Source of the DNA: Progne subis subis
Taxonomy: Eukaryota > Chordata > Aves > Passeriformes > Hirundinidae
Assembly (NCBI GenBank): GCA_022316685.1
Contig: JAKJHU010000030.1
Location: 4,657,058-4,721,057, forward strand
Length of the DNA: 64,000 nucleotides
Direction of reading: 5' to 3'
A program made the position numbers and the translations under genes. This document shows, one piece after another, positions 57,870 through 64,000 of this stretch (position 1 is the stretch's first letter; every line of letters begins with the position of its first letter). The notes below the pieces were generated by a model, which saw only the letters and a program-made list of their open reading frames with translations, ran no database searches and was not told the DNA's origin.

Positions 57870-58554
57870 TTAAATTTCAGTCTGAATAGCAGTGCTTAAT
57901 TCCACAGCCTGTTGTGAATGGTTGTTGTTTGTTTCTTTCAGTGTTTCACCAACGCCTAAATCTACATCTGTCGAAGATGCATTATTAATGCTTTCCTCAG
58001 CAATATAACTCAGCTGCGGAACATCAGTGCTTGGGGCTGTTGGAACAGGCACAGGGATTCCACTCGGCTGTGGAGAGTTTTCCAAGCGATCGTTTTCCAC
58101 CTCTGGGAGAACGCTGACTGTGGTAAAGCGAGTGTGATAGTCGCTGGAACCATGGCTACAGGAAGTCTTCATACTTTCCATATCCGAGCAACTGAACTCG
58201 GAGAAATGGCTGGAGTGTGAATCCGCTACAGATGGAATACTATCGCTCAGAGAGGGAGAGTCAAATTCACTGGAGTTTGTGCTCTGCTGTTCCAACAGCT
58301 GCGCATCCATGTCCTCTCTCGTCTCATTAATCTTCATGCTACTCTTCTTTCTCAGCTTACCTTTGCACTTCTTCCCCGCCGCGCTGTCCTTGGACCACTT
58401 GGCGGCGCCGGCTTTGCCTTCGGGCGGGCCGGAGCAGCCGGCGGAGCCGCGCCCGGCAGCGCCGCCGTCCTCCACGCTGCTGCTCCCGCTGTGGTGCCGG
58501 AACTTGGCTGGCTTGGATTCGATGTCCACCTGCACTTCCAGGCTGTTACCTTCC
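57870..58554 (-). CDS. RNF19A: RNF19A last coding exon
   Basis: Acceptor (minus) ccgttctag, starting in phase 2 and completing [19 protein letters not shown]. Contains [37 protein letters not shown] and [13 protein letters not shown], all strongly conserved, and ends AIQTEI with TAA at 57,870-57,872. A CpG-rich stretch (about 58,370-58,470) encodes the variable [20 protein letters not shown] segment. An in-frame extension upstream of the acceptor to 58,676 is intron. Confidence 0.97.
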
Positions 58555-61500
58555 CTAGAACGGGGGAGAATCCGTGAGCCTAAGCGGTCATCGGAGGGTG
58601 GAACAAACTCGCTGCTTTCCAACATGCACAGCGAAAGTGAGAGGGATGTATCTTGTAAGGAGAAACGTTTAACCAAATAAACAGCCCGAAGGAAAACACA
58701 AAGTCTGAACGACCAAGTGCTTTACTGAGCTATAGCAATAGCATTCCTCTTTGGAAATAACTCTGGGAAAATGCAGTAAGCAGTCGTGTAATTCCATTTG
58801 TAACAAAATCTACAATTTCAAAGTGTGATCTTGAATGTAGAACAGCTGAGGCACGCTTAAAATATCCTCTAATAAGCAAGGCTTGTAAGTATTCTACTTT
58901 CACCACATTTCTCTTACCTGTCCAAAGGGATGTAGGAGTTCAGAATGGATCCTGCCATTGCTTTGGTACTGGCATTGTCACTAACTGTTCCCAAGCTAAC
59001 TGTGCCAGATTCTCCACTCAGACTGTATCGTTCTTTCTGCACATCAGCTTGTACTTCCAGTCTTTGAGAGAAAGAGAGAAAGAGACAAAGTTGTATATAC
59101 TGTCACAACAGTTAAAGCACACTAGCTGAAAATTAGTGTCACCTTGTACATGGCAGTAAGTCAGTAATAGAGTTCCTGAGTCACTCCAGTACAGATGTGC
59201 TTATTTATCCGACTGACACATGTTCTCCATTCCCACTATCAAAAATTACTATTTTTTGATTAAAACCAAGCAAACAAAAACACCTCAAAGCAGAACCAGA
59301 TTAATCTCCTAAAGGTGTTAACCAAAAGTTCTGGATTCTTTCTCTCCTGAGATTTATAACTTCCAAGTTCAGCTACAGTTCTTCTGCAGATAGGACACTA
59401 TACTCTAAAAACAGTACAAACATCAGGATACATAAATTGAAGACATGATAATTCCCATGTATCCCCTGCTGCAAATTACTACTGATCAAATAAGATGCAG
59501 AGAATTGTGTTCTCTCTGCTCTACATTGCATTGCTATCAACTGCAAGAGCAATAATAAAAACCTGACAAATCTTAAGTTGGGCTCAACAGATAACCCAGA
59601 AATCAAATTACAAGCTTTTTTTCCAAATGTCTTGTTTATCTGTGTTGTGACAGGTGAAACTGAAGTGGTATTTTTTGGTTTAACTCTCAGCTCTTTAAGG
59701 AAGAGGGTATGTACACCTCACTCAGCAGTCACAGCCTGGTACACCTGTCCCAACAGAGGAGAACTCTTGATGCTATCCCACTCTCTTTATTCTATATAGC
59801 CTGGACTGACAAATTACTCAACATGAGCAGTGTTGGCAGCTGATTTAAGGTGCAAATTCCATCCTGAACCCCACATGCTAACAATCCTTTCTGCACACTC
59901 CCTTTCCTCTTCAGGGTGCAGGAGAGCCAACTGCCACAAAGGTCCAAATTGACAGAAGGCTTTGAGCATGACAAGAAGCTGCCACCTTGGCAAGGCCAGG
60001 TGTTCATCTGCCTCCCCTCCTGCCTACGGTCCATTTGGAGTCCACACTCCATCCAGGTGTTCTGAAGGCACAGCTCAGTGCCTGCAGACTGAACGAGTCA
60101 GCAGTTCTGACTCTCGGGTGAGGTGCACCAGAGAACAAAACTGCCTTAAGAGGTGAGCTGCCTCCCTCTGACTCCTGCCTACAGGCAGCTCTGCTGGGGA
60201 AGCAGAACAAGATCTCAGGCCCCGCTCAAAGCCTAAACAAAATCAAAGTCCTGAGGATTGTGATCAGGCAGGATCTCTTGAAAATCAGTAAGTTTGCCAG
60301 AGATGAACTGTTTATCTCCCAGAGACAGTTCCTTTTAATAGGGACCGATATCAAAAAGCGAAAATCGGGAAGGCGAGGAGGTGCCTGTGCCTCCGTGCAG
60401 AGCGGGCGGCGCAGGGCTGGGAGCAGGCCCCTCACCTGTTGAAGCAGTTCACCATGGCGCTCCCTGAGAGGCTGCCCGTGATGCTGGCCCCAGCCAGGGC
60501 CATGGTGCTGGCTGTCTCGCTCAGGTTGTCTCGGATGGCTCCTATGCGGTCCATGTGGCTGCCGCTGGCGCTCAGGCTGCCCGTCAGGCCCCCGACGCTG
60601 CCCTCCCCGATGCTGGGGTTGTGACGCGCCTCTGCCACCGACGTGGTATCTGCACAGAAACAGAGAAGGCTCCTCAGCCATGGGAGCAGCACTTGGTGGT
60701 TTCTAGAAAGCTGACCCGTGAAAGCGGTCTCTGAAATTGTGCTGAGAAGAAGGATTTATAAAACATATGGTCACAAAAAGAGAACTTTGTCAAAAAAAAC
60801 CCCCAAAAATCACAAACGAGAAGTAATTAAAAAAGACCCCTTTTCTTGGAGCTGCACATGTAATGGCTACACATGACATCAAGTAATTAAGATAGCAAAA
60901 AAATTAACCATGGATAGGACAGGAAACATGGATAAAAGGAATGCAGAGAGACCTCACAAGGGTCACACAGGATAGTGCCACGTAATCAAAAAATTGAAGC
61001 ATTCAGACCAGTCTTTAGTTGGCCCTATTAAAAATAAAAATCTAACCAGCTTCCCTAAACCAGGATTCTGAAAGAGCAACACTAATGCTACGTTAAAACT
61101 TTTACCTATGGAAAAGACTTGAGTTTGGCTTTGGTTAAAATGGGCAAGAAAAGTTTTAATACTTGTTATACAGCCCAGCACAAAATGGCAAAGAAGCGAT
61201 TATCATCTGAGAGGTGCAATTTCAGCAATGAGCAGAAGCAGCCCCAAATGCAAATAATTACTCTAGTATCTACGACAGAAAATACAAGTCACAAAGCCCA
61301 TATTTGTAGAAAATGGAACACTGAATTTTCTTACCTACAGCTGCATTTGTTCCACCAACATTTATATCATTTTCATCATCAAATTCTATCCTGACACCTT
61401 TTCCATTGCCAGCTGACACACCACAGCCTCCACTTCGGCAGAGGGAAATTGGAACAACCCCATACACATAAGCCAGCATAATAGGAACACCAATACCTAC

Positions 61501-63609
61501 AGAGGGAAGTAGAATCTTTCATTACAAGTTACTTTTATTTTAGAGCCTTTTATAAAGGCAATTTCATTTTCCAAGATTACTTAATATTTGATTAATATTA
61601 CACATGAAAGAGATCACGAGGGAGCAAAATTAAGAAATAATGGTAAATCACTAAGGTGAAATGACAGGAAAGCACTTTCAGGGGGGCAGAATTTCCTCTG
61701 TCAGCATTGGTAGGAAGCAAAGTTTAATGATTGATGAATTAGTACTTTCTATGTGTCCATAACATCCTTTACAAACAAAATTAAAGTACTTAAAGGTTCA
61801 CAACTGGGGACTCCACCTGAGAGGCAAAAATAGCAGAGATCTATTTCAAATGTTACTCAACTAAAAATGTCAGTACCTCTACTACTTTAATAAGGGGCTT
61901 CAATTTACAGCCATTCAAGGGAGACATGGCTTTGCTATCAATTTAATAGGACTTAACATTATTATTACTCTGGAATTTTTCAATATAAGTTTTCCTTGAA
62001 AGTAAACAATTCTGTATGGTGGCAGGAATTAAGGGAAACCAGCTAAAGGAACTGTAGACTAAAGCACACACAAATACACACACATCCATCCCACCACTTC
62101 AAGTGGACGATGGAAGTTAGTCCTTTGGCACATGAATTAAATCATCCTATGGCTTTGCTGATGGAATTATACAGAAGGCACAAAACTCAGCAGATTGAAA
62201 AATGCCAAGGTGGCACATTCTGAAAAAAGTCTGGAGAGTCTAAAAGACCTAACAGAAAGGCTACTCAGCCTAATCTAAAAGATTCAAATTCTACAAAATC
62301 TCCTTCATCAGAAATTGCTCACATTCAAGGAGGAACTCCATATTCTTAGGGTCATTATTTTGGAAACCACACAATGCCCTGAGACTGGAGACTATGTGTT
62401 AATGGCAATGGGGCAAGAGCAAAACTTCACAAAATAAAACCCAACTGCTTTCCATGAAAAGCCACATTTCATCTCTGTTCGGGAATAAAGAAACAGCTTG
62501 AGAGAAATGAAGTAAGGCAGACCTATAAATACAACTATGAGACTTTATGTCCCACCACCTGTTTAGCAGGGATCTGACACCACAGCCACATGAGAGCAAG
62601 GCAATGCAGACTGACAGCAGTTTCATGGCTGGCATATCCTCATTTGCACAGTGGTCCACCATCGATAACAAACAATTTAAAGCCACAGCTTCCTGGCCGA
62701 TTTGAACCATCACTGCCTAGAAGTGGCCACATCTTCTAGAGGTTACTCATTACTCTCTGAGCATTGCTTCTGGCACGAGGGGGAATACTGCAGGCAAAAC
62801 TGTGTGTGTAGGGGGCTGATCCAGCTTAAAATGAAATGGTGGGTCTTAGTGAGTCAGCTATCCACAGCAGCTTACTGTACAGCTGTGAAGATGCCTGTGC
62901 GGCAACAGAGAAGCAGTGCCAGGCAAGTCCCCTCCTTTCAAAAAAAATCTGGGTTTACAGTGATCTTGAAATTACCTGGGAAGATGAAACAACTACTTTG
63001 TAAGGAACAGCAATATCCTCCTTGAATGCTATCCTCAACAATCACCATCATAAAGAGTGTAAGGCAATTTGAACTGACTTCGAGAGCAAAACAAGTGGTT
63101 TCTCAACTACTGCACTGTTAAGTGTAAGATACAATTTTTGTTCTGCATGGAGAAAATTCTGATATGAAGTTATTAAAATATGAATATACTCTGGCAACAG
63201 TTTTTTCCTTGGTCATTTAAAAAACCTTTAAATACTTCAATTTCAAAAGCCAGATGTGACAATGCGGAAACTTCAATTTTCAAGATAAAAATTAGTTTTA
63301 ATTCTTCAGGAAACACTAAATTAAAATCAAGCACCGTATTCTTGATTCTGCCCCAATAAATGTATAACCTCAGACTCCTCCTTGTCTTGATTCCTTTACC
63401 TATAAAAGGAAACTAAAGCACTTAGCTTGTTATTCATGAGTGTTTATAGAGTTCTGGTTGCAAGGTGCTATACAAAATAGTAATATTCGCTTACCTACAG
63501 TTACTGCAGCTACAACTGGAGAAACAATTACAGATAAGGTTACACCACCTGCTATAGCCAAGTTTCGCTTGTGCTTTGAAATGTCTTTGCCTTCGTATCG
63601 ATTGTGAAT
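57870..63609 (-). CDS. RNF19A: RNF19A (dorfin), C-terminal half, five exons, partial
   Basis: RBR-type E3 ubiquitin ligase anchored in membranes, known for ubiquitinating misfolded SOD1 and synphilin-1. Joining 63609-63495, 61496-61335, 60649-60436, 59061-58918 and 58554-57870 on the minus strand gives 439 residues plus stop in a single continuous frame, closely matching the C-terminal part of the roughly 838-residue human protein. Visible parts in order: [16 protein letters not shown], a long hydrophobic membrane segment ([20 protein letters not shown] onward), the [20 protein letters not shown] block, Ser/Gly-rich repeats, and a Ser/Asp-rich cytoplasmic tail ending in QTEI. The RING1-IBR-RING2 catalytic part and the first membrane segment lie beyond the right edge, so the gene is truncated by the window and not broken. 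It converges on SPAG1. Confidence 0.97.
58918..59061 (-). CDS. RNF19A: RNF19A coding exon (second from last)
   Basis: Acceptor (minus) tttctctcaaag, donor AG|gtaaga. Encodes [39 protein letters not shown] and LNSYIPLDR, nearly identical to human. Confidence 0.97.
59062..60435 (-). other. RNF19A: RNF19A intron
   Basis: Non-coding, about 1.4 kb. No mobile element recognised. Confidence 0.6.
60436..60649 (-). CDS. RNF19A: RNF19A coding exon (third from last)
   Basis: Acceptor (minus) tttctgtgcag, donor AG|gtgagg. Encodes [40 protein letters not shown] and [14 protein letters not shown]; Ser/Gly/Ala-rich and essentially identical to the human protein. GC-rich relative to flanks. Confidence 0.97.
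60650..61334 (-). other. RNF19A: RNF19A intron
   Basis: Non-coding, about 0.7 kb. Nothing recognised. Confidence 0.6.
61335..61496 (-). CDS. RNF19A: RNF19A coding exon (fourth from last)
   Basis: Acceptor ccctctgtag, donor GTAG|gtaaga. Encodes the end of the membrane segment ([19 protein letters not shown]), then [20 protein letters not shown] and NVGGTNAAV. Confidence 0.97.
61497..63494 (-). other. RNF19A: RNF19A intron
   Basis: Non-coding, about 2 kb, no recognised repeat. Isolated frames near 62.4-63.0 kb do not resemble proteins. Confidence 0.6.
63495..63609 (-). CDS. RNF19A: RNF19A coding exon (fifth from last), membrane segment
   Basis: Acceptor ttctttcaag, donor GTAG|gtaagc. Starts in phase 0 with [16 protein letters not shown], followed by the hydrophobic [20 protein letters not shown]. 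This is the most N-terminal RNF19A exon in the window. Confidence 0.96.
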
Positions 63610-64000
63610 CTTGAAAGAAGAAAAGAAAGGGGGTTTAGAGTATTATCAACATCAATAATACATTGCTGCAAGAATGGAAGAAGTGACAGAGTTTGAAGCT
63701 GTACCCTGTTGTCTTCCAGAGAGACCACATTCTATGCAATGATTTATTCTTATCTCAAACAAAATAAAATTAATACATATCCTAATTTTAGGCAATCTTT
63801 TACAAGTAAGAAGTCCTCCCATTCAGCAACTAAGTATTTATTCTCAGCCTCAAGTTTGAAGAGCTAAGTAATTGAAGAGTTTTGTTTAATCATTACTCCA
63901 GCTTACATGGCTGGAAAAAACAGACAAAACTTTCACGATAAAAGAATTAGCCACATATGATCAAACTGACACATTCCCAGTTGTCTTTTCCCTGAACAGC
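63610..64000 (-). other. RNF19A: RNF19A intron, continues past the window
   Basis: Non-coding sequence upstream (on the minus strand) of the membrane-segment exon. The next exon toward the RING domain is outside the window. Confidence 0.7.

Noticed and set aside
58555..58676. In-frame upstream extension of the RNF19A last exon
   Set aside because: The conserved junction is at 58,554. A second acceptor-like site further upstream on the minus strand would enter in the wrong phase, so the extension is treated as intron.
58279..58680. 133-residue plus-strand frame over the RNF19A last exon
   Set aside because: Antisense shadow of the conserved RNF19A coding sequence.
60226..60681. 151-residue minus-strand frame over an RNF19A exon
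   Set aside because: Same strand but wrong frame; the real frame encodes conserved RNF19A sequence and ends at a gtgagg donor at 60,435.

Overview
This window is vertebrate nuclear DNA, almost certainly from a bird. It has intron-rich genes with GT-AG splice sites, CpG islands at gene starts, several CR1 LINE 3' fragments (the dominant avian LINE) and a solo endogenous retrovirus LTR. The LTR type fits a songbird, but that narrower placement is only a guess. The gene order matches the human 8q22.2 neighbourhood: POLR2K and SPAG1 on the + strand, then RNF19A convergent on the - strand.

Layout. 1-8.6 kb is non-coding: two CR1 fragments, A-rich tracts, and an orphan CpG island at about 5.15-5.6 kb with splice-like segments on the - strand. 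In mammals FBXO43 starts leftward from this position, but its coding sequence is not visible here. POLR2K (8.7-12.8 kb) has a CpG-island promoter and three coding exons that give a complete 58-residue zinc-binding RNA polymerase subunit. SPAG1 starts in a second CpG island (13.5-14.4 kb). I could thread 18 coding exons from 15,413 to 50,776 with consistent phases, giving 961 residues with three TPR blocks and a C-terminal RPAP3-like domain. SPAG1 intron 9 (counting the non-coding first exon) holds the solo LTR, and the intron before the M386 exon ends in a CpG-rich segment that looks like an internal promoter. 51.4-56.3 kb is intergenic with no recognisable gene. The C-terminal half of RNF19A (439 residues, five exons, - strand) fills 56.3-63.6 kb; its RING/IBR exons lie beyond the right edge.

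Functions. The three genes are not a pathway. POLR2K is a housekeeping subunit shared by RNA polymerases I, II and III. SPAG1 is a cytoplasmic co-chaperone scaffold for pre-assembly of ciliary dynein arms. RNF19A is a membrane-anchored RBR E3 ubiquitin ligase.

Most notable sequence observations: the last POLR2K intron has minor-spliceosome (U12-type) signals; a perfect 51-bp inverted repeat flanks POLR2K coding exon 1; the SPAG1 promoter carries an RFX/X-box-like element; a CpG-rich internal SPAG1 segment may start a short isoform; and the LTR has an intact 5-bp target-site duplication. I saw no CRISPR, operon or bacterial-type system, and none is expected.
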